A stretch of 8,691 bases of DNA from Candidatus Omnitrophota bacterium (lineage in GTDB: Bacteria > Omnitrophota > Gorgyraeia > Zapsychrales > JANLHA01), in assembly GCA_023247815.1 (NCBI GenBank), contig JAHFFS010000049.1, positions 1-8,691 on the forward strand, in the 5' to 3' direction. A program made the translations under genes and the position numbers. The notes below the pieces were generated by a model, which saw nothing but the letters and a program-made list of their open reading frames with translations, made no database searches and was not told the DNA's origin. Shown piece by piece: positions 1 through 6,184 of this stretch (positions within the stretch are counted from its first letter, which is position 1; the number at the start of each line of letters is the position of its first letter).

Positions 1-1073
1 ACCACCGCGATGAACCCACCCGTCAATAAAAGATTCAGCGCCAGACTCAACACCCCTAAACTTGCCGCGGCACCGCCAAAACCATGTGATATCGCGATCA
101 AAAGAACACCAGCCCCCACTTCTCCACGGGGGAACATGGCCACACTGAGCGCCAACCGCGAAATGAGCGAGGCCTCCCGTCGATAACAACATAAAATAAA
201 ACATTTACCGAGATTTGATAAAAGGGTTAACATGAGGACATGCCATAACGCGGCCATCGGTGTGATCAGGCCAAGATCGATTTTCGGTAGCGAACAGCCC
301 ACCAAAAACATGAATCCCCCTTTCAACAAGCGATCAAACCATAGCGGCCAGCCTCGCAACGGTTCCATATGGGACAACTCATGCATGAACGCCTCGTCAA
401 AAGGCTTCGCCGGAGGGTTGAAAAGAACGCATCCCAACGTAAAGGCCGGCAGCAAAACTTCCAAATGAATATGGGTCGTTGCGTTGAGGAATTTAAGAAG
501 AATCACGAGGATGACACTGTAAAAAAAAAGCCACAACTTTCCAACCGGGACACGCAGACAATTCAGCCAACGATAAGCCCCGGCCAATAAAAAAATGATG
601 ATGACAACAACGAACAGCATTTCCATTTTCATTCCCACCAAAACAATCTGCAAAGGGATCAACAAAAGGATCGTTGCGATATCATCAAAAATGGCCAAAA
701 TCCTTGCCTGCTTAAACACCCAGGTCATGCCCAGCCCCGCGGCCGTTAACATCGCGAACAATACGCCTGCTGACGTCGGTGCCGCGAACAATCCCACCAA
801 GCCGGATTCTTTCCAACTCAGATGAAATACCGTTCCCAAATAGGCGGCGCACAAGAGCCATGGCAAAACCGCGGCCATCGTTGCCACACAAAAATCCCAA
901 GCATAATGTTTCAATTTATCTTTTTGAATGGTGAATTCAAGGCCGACTTCCACCATGATATAGGCAAGGCACACCGTTGTAAGCAAAGGCAATAACTCCC
1001 AATCGAGATTCACCGTTTGCGAAACGACTATCCCAGACAGTAAAAGCAAACTGTAAAAAACAATGAGATACAA
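1..1073 (-). CDS. Cation:proton antiporter, CPA2/Kef-like (3' end beyond the window)
   Basis: An integral inner-membrane protein that should exchange Na+ or K+ for H+. The visible 357 codons hold about 12 hydrophobic segments. Family landmarks are V43-G-L-E-F46 (the 'VGLEL' region), A98-PTSAGVLFAML (the helix before the ion site), an aspartate pair D130-D131 in 'AIFDDIATI' matching the ion-binding Asp pair of the family, and P315-R-G-E-V-G320 matching the conserved PRGE helix. The start is TTG at 1073: an in-frame TAG lies four codons upstream and a perfect AGGAGG sits 5 nt before the TTG. The reading frame is open to the window edge, so the C-terminus and any RCK/TrkA regulatory domain cannot be judged. 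The protein begins directly at what looks like the second helix of the fold; see the 31-codon ORF upstream. The family assignment is firm, but the transported ion is inferred only from the family. Confidence 0.87.
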   Translation of the reverse strand, partial: MYLIVFYSLLLLSGIVVSQTVNLDWELLPLLTTVCLAYIMVEVGLEFTIQKDKLKHYAWDFCVATMAAVLPWLLCAAYLGTVFHLSWKESGLVGLFAAPTSAGVLFAMLTAAGLGMTWVFKQARILAIFDDIATILLLIPLQIVLVGMKMEMLFVVVIIIFLLAGAYRWLNCLRVPVGKLWLFFYSVILVILLKFLNATTHIHLEVLLPAFTLGCVLFNPPAKPFDEAFMHELSHMEPLRGWPLWFDRLLKGGFMFLVGCSLPKIDLGLITPMAALWHVLMLTLLSNLGKCFILCCYRREASLISRLALSVAMFPRGEVGAGVLLIAISHGFGGAAASLGVLSLALNLLLTGGFIAV

Positions 1074-1078
1074 ATGAT

Positions 1079-1084
1079 CCTCCT
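1079..1084 (-). promoter_or_regulatory. Shine-Dalgarno site deciding the TTG start of the antiporter
   Basis: AGGAGG on the minus strand, 5 nt before the TTG at 1073. With the in-frame TAG just upstream, it makes TTG the only sensible nearby start. It is the strongest ribosome binding site in the window. Confidence 0.75.
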
Positions 1085-1098
1085 AACAAATTCCAAAC

Positions 1099-1194
1099 TC
1101 AAAATCGATCAAACCATTTGGGGCCGAAATATCCGATCCAAAAAAGCAGTCCCACCACGATCAAAAGTTTTAAAAGATGGATGGCTGTGGTCAT
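1099..1194 (-). CDS. Possible 31-residue single-pass membrane peptide upstream of the antiporter
   Basis: A small ATG-started frame ending in TGA, 25 bp before the antiporter start. The peptide is M-TT-AIHLL, then a hydrophobic stretch at about residues 7-23 (LLKLLIVVGLLFWIGYF), then a basic/aromatic end (GPKWFDRF). This resembles the first transmembrane helix and following loop of Kef-type antiporters, which the downstream gene seems to lack. The frame is closed upstream by a TGA at 1216-1218 and there is no other start. There is no clear Shine-Dalgarno site, and the repeat array lies directly in front. It could be a small companion protein, a split-off N-terminus, or chance. No product is assigned. 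Confidence 0.35.
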   Translation of the reverse strand: MTTAIHLLKLLIVVGLLFWIGYFGPKWFDRF

Positions 1195-1202
1195 TAACTC
1201 GT

Positions 1203-1260
1203 CTCGAGTTACAACTCAAATTACAAGTCTTGAAACTTGCAACTTGCGACTTGAAACTTC
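1203..1260 (+). repeat. Degenerate heptamer tandem array (unit about ACTTGNN)
   Basis: From 1224 the plus strand shows clear 7-bp periodicity: TCTTGAA, ACTTGCA, ACTTGCG, ACTTGAA, ACTTC. Weaker units in the same register (CTCGAGT, TACAACT, CAAATTA, CAAGTCT) extend back to 1203. The array abuts the stop codon of the nuclease-fold gene (1259-1261) and fills the gap to the next ORF. A 6-bp inverted pair, CAAGTC (1224-1229) and GACTTG (1248-1253), could form a small stem-loop. The same unit recurs between hemD and hemL. Heptameric short tandem repeats (STRR) are known from cyanobacteria; whether this family is related is unknown. Confidence 0.8.
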
Positions 1261-1801
1261 ATTGCGCTTGCAGCCCCCGCTGCTCTTGCCGAGCTTCCCG
1301 ATAGGCGTCACGCAAAACTTCGGCGTACTTGATGTTGGGGGGACGGATCTGCAGATTGGCATAGCCCTGTCTTAGAATTTCGGCATTAACAAAGACATTG
1401 CCTTCTTTTAAAAAAACATACGCCAACGTCACAAAATCTTCGTCCGACCGTTGCTCATCAAATTCAATCTTGACCATTTTCCCCGTTAAAAGCGATTCCA
1501 CGAAGTGAAAGGCGCGCTCTTCCATAGAATCGTAAGGAGTGGTTTCCTCGATGACAAAACCGTATTTATCAAATTCCTGCTTCTGTCTTTTTGGCGCATC
1601 AGGACCAAGCAACCCAATCAAACGGATCTTCTTCCCACCTTCAAGAATGATCGTGTCCGCCGATCGAACCTCTTTGACCTGAACTTCTTCGTAAGTCTTC
1701 AATGATTGAAGACCCAAATCACTAAACTCTGCGGCATTTACCAAAAGCGGATCGATCAACATCAATGAAAACATCCCTATAATAATCGCGATTCTCTTCA
1801 T
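1259..1801 (-). CDS. Secreted staphylococcal-nuclease-fold (SNase-like) protein, probably inactive
   Basis: 180 aa. A signal peptide is visible (MKR, hydrophobic 4-16, likely cut near NAA-E25), so it acts in the periplasm or outside the cell. The SNase/thermonuclease OB-fold covers about residues 38-178: V45-RSADTI with D49 at the position of the metal-binding Asp21 of S. aureus nuclease, R60-LIG matching Arg35, then LLTGK-VKIEFD, LAYVFL and VNAEILRQGYA, ending in a helix with RGL near the C-terminus. Two expected residues differ. The loop normally reading 'D-x-P-E' is lengthened to LLGPDAPK, with Lys71 where the catalytic Glu43 is expected, and the 'GR-LAY' Arg87 is replaced by FVT before LAY. 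Fold and secretion are well supported, but nuclease activity is doubtful. It starts 12 bp after the sensor gene and is likely co-transcribed. TGA stop. No strong Shine-Dalgarno site is seen. Confidence 0.85.
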   Translation of the reverse strand: MKRIAIIIGMFSLMLIDPLLVNAAEFSDLGLQSLKTYEEVQVKEVRSADTIILEGGKKIRLIGLLGPDAPKRQKQEFDKYGFVIEETTPYDSMEERAFHFVESLLTGKMVKIEFDEQRSDEDFVTLAYVFLKEGNVFVNAEILRQGYANLQIRPPNIKYAEVLRDAYREARQEQRGLQAQ

Positions 1802-1813
1802 AGCGCGTGCCGT

Positions 1814-2854
1814 TTAAGAAACTCCGATTGAGATGAGCTGAGACAAATATTGCAGATCATGGATATGCTCGTTCAAATGGCTATTATCCTTCTCAGTATG
1901 CAGATTCATAACTCCAAAGACCTGGTCCTTTGCCGCCAACGGCAAAATGATGGAATGTTTGATATTGTCTCGTTTGAGCAAGTATTGAATCCGATAATCA
2001 CCTTCGGTGCCGTCGATCATAAAGGGCCGATTTTCCCGGACCGCGATCCCCGCGACCCCCTGTCCAACCGTAATCCGCAGATCACGGATTTTTTCTTCTT
2101 CAATGCCGCGCGATCCCTTAAGCACCAATGTTTTCTTGTCCTCATCCAACGTCATGATCGACCCTGCTTCCACGTCACAGAGACGCAAGGCAACGTCTAA
2201 AAAAGTGACCAACATTTCATCGACATGAATGGTCTGCAAAAGCTGCTGAGTGAGTTGCGTGATGTCCCTCGACACAACAGCCTCACGATACTCTGGGCCG
2301 CGGAATTCGGATTGTTCCTCTTGAATCTCCGCCATATCTTTAAGGATTTCCAAAGCCAAATCCAAAACCCCATTCATGACCATCTGCGGCATCGCAGGGA
2401 TATTGAAAACCATTTCGCGGGCATGTTCGTAATCCATCTCCCATTCCCTGGCCATCTGCATTAGCGCGTCTTCATCCAACCGTCGATCACAAAGCACCGG
2501 ACCAAGAATCAAATACGCGCTGGGGTGAGGGCTTTCAAAATGCACAGGTAACGCGTAAATCGAAAACCCAAAAAGATTGGTATAACTCCAGAATCGATGG
2601 TCGTATTCAAACTTAGACAAAAAATCATGCGTCCCGCGATGAAAATTCACGCCAAAAACCGGATTCATCAAAAGGTCAAAACCAAAATCAAAATGCGCCC
2701 GCTCCCCTTGTCGAGGCGATATGATCACCCGCCCTTGGGGATTCACCAGAACCATGTTCATCCGCAAGGCCTGAACAAAACGGCAAAGGATAGCGGTCCA
2801 TTGCGGTTTGTTGATCCTGAATTGCGCGATTTTTAAAAAATTCTCCAATGGCAT
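1814..2854 (-). CDS. PocR-like ligand sensor + GAF domain protein, no output domain
   Basis: 346 aa from ATG 2854, soluble, cytoplasmic. Residues about 20-175 resemble the PocR sensory domain: hydrophobic strand 'MVLVNPQGRVI' (34-44), 'YALPVHFE' (100-107), 'AYLILGPVL' (113-121), followed by helices to about 177. The cysteine motif common in PocR domains is not visible. A linker rich in Glu/Gln (178-205) leads to a GAF domain at about 208-346: 'FLDVALRLCDVEAGSIM', 'GQGVAGIAVRENRPFMI', 'SIILPLAAKDQVFGVMNLH'. There is no HTH, kinase, GGDEF or phosphatase domain, so it probably signals by protein contact. I chose ATG 2854, 4 bp past the TPR stop, over an in-frame TTG at 2905 inside the TPR gene. 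The GAF call is firm; the PocR call is moderate. Confidence 0.8.
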   Translation of the reverse strand: MPLENFLKIAQFRINKPQWTAILCRFVQALRMNMVLVNPQGRVIISPRQGERAHFDFGFDLLMNPVFGVNFHRGTHDFLSKFEYDHRFWSYTNLFGFSIYALPVHFESPHPSAYLILGPVLCDRRLDEDALMQMAREWEMDYEHAREMVFNIPAMPQMVMNGVLDLALEILKDMAEIQEEQSEFRGPEYREAVVSRDITQLTQQLLQTIHVDEMLVTFLDVALRLCDVEAGSIMTLDEDKKTLVLKGSRGIEEEKIRDLRITVGQGVAGIAVRENRPFMIDGTEGDYRIQYLLKRDNIKHSIILPLAAKDQVFGVMNLHTEKDNSHLNEHIHDLQYLSQLISIGVS

Positions 2855-2858
2855 AAAA

Positions 2859-3746
2859 TTATTGTGATCCTTGTTTTTCCTGCAAACGTTCCATATCAAA
2901 AACAACCTGCTTCAAAGAACCCGCCAACGGATGCTGTGGGTTTTGTTCGATGAACTGGCGATAGATTTTGATGGCGGGCCCAAAATCCTGACTTTCCTCA
3001 AGACAAATGTTATTGATCCTTTGGATAATCACCACTGCGGACTGCTGATTCAACAAAGTGGTCTTGATGAATTTCAGCAAAATTTTCCCTCGCGCTTCAA
3101 CGCCCTCTGTCCAACGTTTTTGCAAAACGTAAACATCTGATAAAAACTGCGCTGCGTTAAACTCGACGGCCGAATCAGGAAAACGGGCGATGAGACTTTG
3201 GTATTGTTCAACGGCTTCCTGGGCCGCCTGAAGAAACAATTGCCCTTCTCCCTGGCGCTGATAATGATCGACCAGGTATAAAGGAACACTCATCCCAACG
3301 ATTGTCTGCTCATGGTCTTTCTTCAAAGAGTCATAAACCCGCAGTGCCTGCGACCACTGTCCAGCGGCCTCGTAAGTCTTAGCGATGTTGAATTGGGTCC
3401 TCGTCAAGAGTTCGGTGTTCTGCGGATATTTTTCAAGGATAACGTTGTATTCCGCGCGTGCGGCCTCATAGTCTTTTTTTAAAAAATGGATCCCAGCAAT
3501 CTGAGTATGGACCTTCGAGCACAGATAAGATTCCGGAAACTGCTTGATAACTCGACGGTAGGAAGAAATCAACTGATCGTAACTGAATCTGGGGATGACT
3601 TGCGGTTCACGTGCGTATTTTTGCAATTTTTGATCAATGCGCCAAACCTGACGCTCAGCAAGGTAATCGCTCTTCAAATCACAAAGACTGAAGACAACAA
3701 AGACACTGATTAAAATCCCCGCGTAAACAGCCCAAATCTTCTTCAT
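2859..3746 (-). CDS. Signal-anchored TPR repeat protein
   Basis: 295 aa. A single N-terminal membrane segment (about 4-22, after MKK) with no proper lipobox before Cys22 suggests a signal anchor with the bulk of the protein outside the cytoplasm. The rest is helical with tetratricopeptide-type repeats of the BamD/YbgF style. Typical 'Y-x-x-V/I-x-x-F/Y-P' helix ends are at 63-71 (YRRVIKQFP), 100-108 (YNVILEKYP), 182-190 (YQSLIARFP) and 262-270 (YRQFIEQNP), and interhelix landmarks include AKTYEAAGQWSQALRVYDSL (122-141). These proteins usually scaffold protein-protein contacts in envelope complexes. Its ATG overlaps the TGA of the six-TM gene (ATGA at 3743-3746), so the two are probably translationally coupled and may act together. 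A GGGAGAG stretch about 8 nt before the start serves as ribosome binding site. The specific partner is unknown. Confidence 0.8.
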   Translation of the reverse strand: MKKIWAVYAGILISVFVVFSLCDLKSDYLAERQVWRIDQKLQKYAREPQVIPRFSYDQLISSYRRVIKQFPESYLCSKVHTQIAGIHFLKKDYEAARAEYNVILEKYPQNTELLTRTQFNIAKTYEAAGQWSQALRVYDSLKKDHEQTIVGMSVPLYLVDHYQRQGEGQLFLQAAQEAVEQYQSLIARFPDSAVEFNAAQFLSDVYVLQKRWTEGVEARGKILLKFIKTTLLNQQSAVVIIQRINNICLEESQDFGPAIKIYRQFIEQNPQHPLAGSLKQVVFDMERLQEKQGSQ

Positions 3747-4609
3747 TCCTTTTTCTCTCCCAGAATGAAATTCGTGACCGCCGTGTAAACAACCGCGTCG
3801 ATCATGAGAACAATCACCACCCCAAAAGCCAACAAAACAACCCGGAACTCCGGCAGGCTGCCCGCCCCAATTGCCAACGAATTTTCCCTGAGTAAAACAA
3901 CCGGCAGATAAATGAACGTTGGAATCAAAACCGTACGCGAAATCAACCCCCAGGAAGAAAAAAGCAAACGAAAATGACCGAGCAGCGCCTGATGGATCTT
4001 TTTCTTTTCCAAAGCGATCAAGGGAATCACAAAGGCAAATAAAATAATCACGATCGCCCCGAACAAGACGCTTACATACGGACCAGCCTCCAGCATGATC
4101 TTATAAACAACGCTTAATGTCTGGCTTCCACTGCCAAACGTGTTGAGTTTCAAAAGCAACAATTCATAACTTTTGATCAAAGCCCGGAACACCAAAAATG
4201 AAAGCACCGAAGCGACGAGAATGTGAATATAACTCGGCAGCAAACCCATCAACAAACGACCCAACTGCAACTTGCGCTTTTGCTCGACGGCCTCGATGAT
4301 CTTAACCGCCCAGCCAATAAAAAGTCCCGTAACAAAAATGAAAAGGACAATCTGGCAAGAATAAAATAACTGGGGCAAAATCAAAAAATTCGCTGGATAA
4401 TGCAGATAACTTTCCCCCCAAAGCTTACGAATCAATGGGTCAAAAAAAACCTTCAAAGGATAGCGAGGAGAAAAATAAAAGATCTCAATGATAAAAAGGT
4501 GCAAAAAAGCCACCGTGCTAAACGGCAAAAGAATGATCGGATGGCTTCTGATCATCCCAACACTCAAATTGAGCAAGGACAAAGCTGAATGTTTTATTGT
4601 TTTTAGCAT
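3743..4609 (-). CDS. Six-helix integral membrane protein of unknown family
   Basis: 288 aa from ATG 4609, which lies 7 bp after the VanZ stop; an in-frame TTG one codon earlier is also possible. Hydrophobic segments are at about 24-46, 80-105, 121-145, 177-200, 225-241 and 255-283. The short loop at 103-120 (IIEAVEQKRKLQLGRLL) and that at 201-215 (EKKKIHQALLGHFRLL) are basic and probably cytoplasmic. The repeated pattern of a paired-helix unit followed by a 'xxxALLGHFRLLFSSWGLI'-type amphipathic segment resembles general multi-pass 'DUF' membrane proteins found near TPR proteins, but I do not recognise a family. It overlaps the TPR gene by 4 bp. No catalytic or transport motif is visible. Confidence 0.75.
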   Translation of the reverse strand: MLKTIKHSALSLLNLSVGMIRSHPIILLPFSTVAFLHLFIIEIFYFSPRYPLKVFFDPLIRKLWGESYLHYPANFLILPQLFYSCQIVLFIFVTGLFIGWAVKIIEAVEQKRKLQLGRLLMGLLPSYIHILVASVLSFLVFRALIKSYELLLLKLNTFGSGSQTLSVVYKIMLEAGPYVSVLFGAIVIILFAFVIPLIALEKKKIHQALLGHFRLLFSSWGLISRTVLIPTFIYLPVVLLRENSLAIGAGSLPEFRVVLLAFGVVIVLMIDAVVYTAVTNFILGEKKE

Positions 4610-4616
4610 CAATTGA

Positions 4617-5000
4617 TTAAAAAATTTTGCTCACGCTCATTTTTCGCTCTTGCCCTTGAATCAGCAAAACAACGATCAGCGCTCCAATGGCATTTGATCC
4701 CATATCCATCCAGGAAGGCTCACGACCGGTGAAGCCCTGCAATATTTCCATAACTCCGCCGTAAAGCACCGACATCAAAAAAGCTAAAGGGTGAATTCCG
4801 TTGGAAACAAATTGGGGCAACATTTTAATCAATAAAAACGCTAAAATACCATAGGCAGGGATATGGGCCAAATTGGCCAACAGCTCGGTCAGCGAAAAGA
4901 CCTCCTGCATTTCGCTCGCCGGCAAAAGCGACAAAATCGTCAAGACAAGCAAATAGCAAGGTGTCAGGCAAAGCCATATCTTACGACGAGGATTTTCCAC
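4617..5000 (-). CDS. VanZ-family small membrane protein
   Basis: 127 aa with four predicted membrane segments (about 9-27, 46-63, 70-88, 101-115). VanZ-family landmarks are LSLLP (23-27), N43-LAHIPAYGILAFLL with the conserved H46, and Y80-GGVMEILQGFTGREPSWMD followed by SNAIGA (102-107). In VanZ family members the glutamate of 'x-E-x-x-Q' and the Asp before 'N-x-x-G' are the hallmark polar residues, and both are present (E85, D99, N103). The founding VanZ gives low-level teicoplanin resistance, but most family members are uncharacterised envelope proteins and no resistance should be read into this one. The start is GTG at 5000, inside the epimerase 3' end (20-bp overlap), which points to translational coupling. 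A later ATG (codon 32) would cut off the first helix. Confidence 0.85.
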   Translation of the reverse strand: MENPRRKIWLCLTPCYLLVLTILSLLPASEMQEVFSLTELLANLAHIPAYGILAFLLIKMLPQFVSNGIHPLAFLMSVLYGGVMEILQGFTGREPSWMDMGSNAIGALIVVLLIQGQERKMSVSKIF

Positions 5001-5943
5001 TATGATTCCGCAAATACTTGACGGTTCGCTTCAGACCTTCGTTAAAATTGACAAGGGGTTTGTATTTGATGATTCGTTTCGTTCGCGAGATGTCCGCGTG
5101 CGTCTTGAAAACATCTCCCGGTCTTTTGGCCAGCAATTTCGGTTTCGCCATTTTACCGAAAATTTCATTCAGCACACCCACCAGCGCTAAGACCGAATGA
5201 TTTTCTCCAACACCAACGTTAAGAACCGCGTGTTTGACGCCGGGTGCTATCGCCGCCAAATGATTCGCGGAAACGATGTTATCGATATAAGTAAAATCTC
5301 GTGATTGTCTCCCTGTACCAAAAATCGGTGGGGCTTCATCGTTTAAAAGACAATGGATAAATTTGGGGATCACCACCGCGTATTCATCATCCCAGGGCTG
5401 GCGAGTGCCAAAAACATTAAAATAACGCAAGCACACCGTTGAGAGCCCATGAAAATCCGAAAATATTCGGCAGTAATGTTCGCCAGCCAGTTTAGTGAGG
5501 GCATAAGGCGAAATCAATTGCGGGACCAGATCCTCGGTCTGCGGAAATTTTTTGGCTTCTCCATAAACAGAACTGGATGAGGCAAAGACAAAACGCTTCA
5601 CTTTATGCTTCAGCGACGCTTGCAGCATACAAACAAGGCCGTTGATATTGACATCATTGAAACTGATCGGCTCAGTCAACGACTTAGGGACCGACCGCAA
5701 AGCGGCCTGGTGCAAAACATAATCCATTCCTTGACATGCCTTATCGCAGATTTTCTGATCACGGATATCTCCCCGAATGAGTTCAAACTTTTTTGTTGAA
5801 TAGGTTTTGGTAAAGACCAAGTTAGCTTCCTTACCCGACGAGAAATTGTCGAGAACGCGAACGCCGCACCCTTTTTTTAAAAGGAACTCAACAATGTTTG
5901 ATCCGATAAATCCCGCTCCTCCGGTCACTAAAAACTGACTCAT
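4981..5943 (-). CDS. NAD-dependent sugar-nucleotide epimerase/dehydratase (extended SDR, UDP-hexose 4-epimerase-like)
   Basis: 320 aa, full length for the family, cytoplasmic. The Rossmann motif is G8-GAGFIG14; D32 in LDNFSSG binds the NAD ribose. The active site is S122-SSSVYG with Y147-ALTK151 giving the Ser-Tyr-Lys set. HQAALRSVPKS (78-88), LRYFNVFGTRQ (172-182), YAVVIPKFI (188-196) and the substrate-domain run SRDFTYIDNIV (214-224) match the WbpP/GalE-type 4-epimerases acting on UDP-GlcNAc/UDP-Glc. Exact substrate and product cannot be fixed from sequence. The likely role is nucleotide-sugar supply for surface polysaccharide or lipopolysaccharide. It is the first gene of the operon, with AAGGAG 9 nt before the ATG and a good promoter about 100 nt upstream. 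Its 3' end carries the GTG start of the VanZ gene. Confidence 0.92.
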   Translation of the reverse strand: MSQFLVTGGAGFIGSNIVEFLLKKGCGVRVLDNFSSGKEANLVFTKTYSTKKFELIRGDIRDQKICDKACQGMDYVLHQAALRSVPKSLTEPISFNDVNINGLVCMLQASLKHKVKRFVFASSSSVYGEAKKFPQTEDLVPQLISPYALTKLAGEHYCRIFSDFHGLSTVCLRYFNVFGTRQPWDDEYAVVIPKFIHCLLNDEAPPIFGTGRQSRDFTYIDNIVSANHLAAIAPGVKHAVLNVGVGENHSVLALVGVLNEIFGKMAKPKLLAKRPGDVFKTHADISRTKRIIKYKPLVNFNEGLKRTVKYLRNHSGKSSS

Positions 5944-5952
5944 GAATTAAGA

Positions 5953-5958
5953 CTCCTT
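5953..5958 (-). promoter_or_regulatory. Ribosome binding site of the epimerase gene
   Basis: AAGGAG on the minus strand with a 9-nt spacer to the ATG at 5943. It confirms this start for the first gene of the operon. Confidence 0.7.
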
Positions 5959-6019
5959 CTTGACGCTCTCGCTGTTAAAGATAGCGATCATTTTTCATAA
6001 AACAAATTTTAATCATAGA

Positions 6020-6042
6020 TTTTCATCAATCATCGATGAGAA
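6020..6042 (-). promoter_or_regulatory. Hairpin in the 5' leader of the epimerase operon
   Basis: On the plus strand TTTTCATC (6020-6027) pairs with GATGAGAA (6035-6042): 8 bp with one G-T wobble and a 7-nt loop. A perfect palindrome TCATCGATGA (6030-6039) overlaps it and could instead be a protein site. It falls at or just after the expected transcription start. It is AT-rich and only moderately stable; its function is unknown. Confidence 0.35.
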
Positions 6043-6048
6043 TTATTT

Positions 6049-6076
6049 ATTATATCAATTCAAATGGAAATGTCTA
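6049..6076 (-). promoter_or_regulatory. Sigma-70-type promoter for the epimerase operon
   Basis: Minus strand: -35 TAGACA (6076-6071, five of six consensus bases), 16-bp spacer, -10 TATAAT (6054-6049, perfect). Transcription would start near 6042, giving a leader of about 100 nt before the ATG at 5943. The surrounding DNA is AT-rich. This is the best promoter match I see in the window. Confidence 0.65.
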
Positions 6077-6084
6077 ACGGAATA

Positions 6085-6109
6085 GGGGGATTTTGAATAA
6101 AATGGGGGG
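6085..6109. other. G-run element flanking a short inverted repeat
   Basis: On the plus strand five G (6085-6089) and six G (6104-6109) bracket the imperfect palindrome ATTTT-GAAT-AAAAT (6090-6103; 5-bp arms, 4-nt loop). It lies between the extended cupin frame and the operon promoter. It has no canonical terminator shape, since the G-runs cannot pair with each other. Only two G-runs are present, so an intramolecular quadruplex is not expected. Function unknown. Confidence 0.4.
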
Positions 6110-6112
6110 AGA

Positions 6113-6184
6113 CTAAATCGTCTTTGAGGAACGGTTGTAATCGTCCTGCAGCCGCTCAATATCGTCTTCGCTCAAATTGTCACC
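6113..6184 (-). other. In-frame continuation of the cupin gene beyond TGA (conserved C-terminal tail)
   Basis: After the TGA at 6187-6185 the same frame continues for 23 codons to a TAG at 6113-6115. The encoded tail begins GDNLSEDDIERLQDDYNR. This matches the conserved end of type II mannose-6-phosphate isomerase/GMP domains, of the form 'G-x-x-L-x-EDDI-x-R-x-x-D-x-Y-G-R', and follows 'LIFIEVA' as it should. The TGA occupies the single variable position between 'IEV[A/Q]' and 'G'. It is therefore former or recoded coding sequence and not random intergenic DNA. Readthrough, a recent nonsense mutation and a base error are all possible. Confidence 0.75.

Noticed and set aside
712..900. 62-codon minus-strand ORF
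   Set aside because: Overlaps the antiporter in another frame; the antiporter frame carries the family motifs.
1203..1260. CRISPR array
   Set aside because: The units are 7 bp, contiguous and without spacers; there are no 24-37 bp direct repeats or cas genes in the window.
1850..2200. 116-codon plus-strand ORF
   Set aside because: Antisense to the GAF domain of the sensor gene; no motif and no ribosome binding site.
2855..2905. Upstream TTG start for the sensor gene
   Set aside because: It would overlap the TPR gene by 47 bp without a Shine-Dalgarno site; ATG 2854 just after the TPR stop fits better.
4617..5000. Glycopeptide resistance determinant
   Set aside because: VanZ homology alone, with no vanA/H/X-type genes nearby; most VanZ-family members have no known resistance role.
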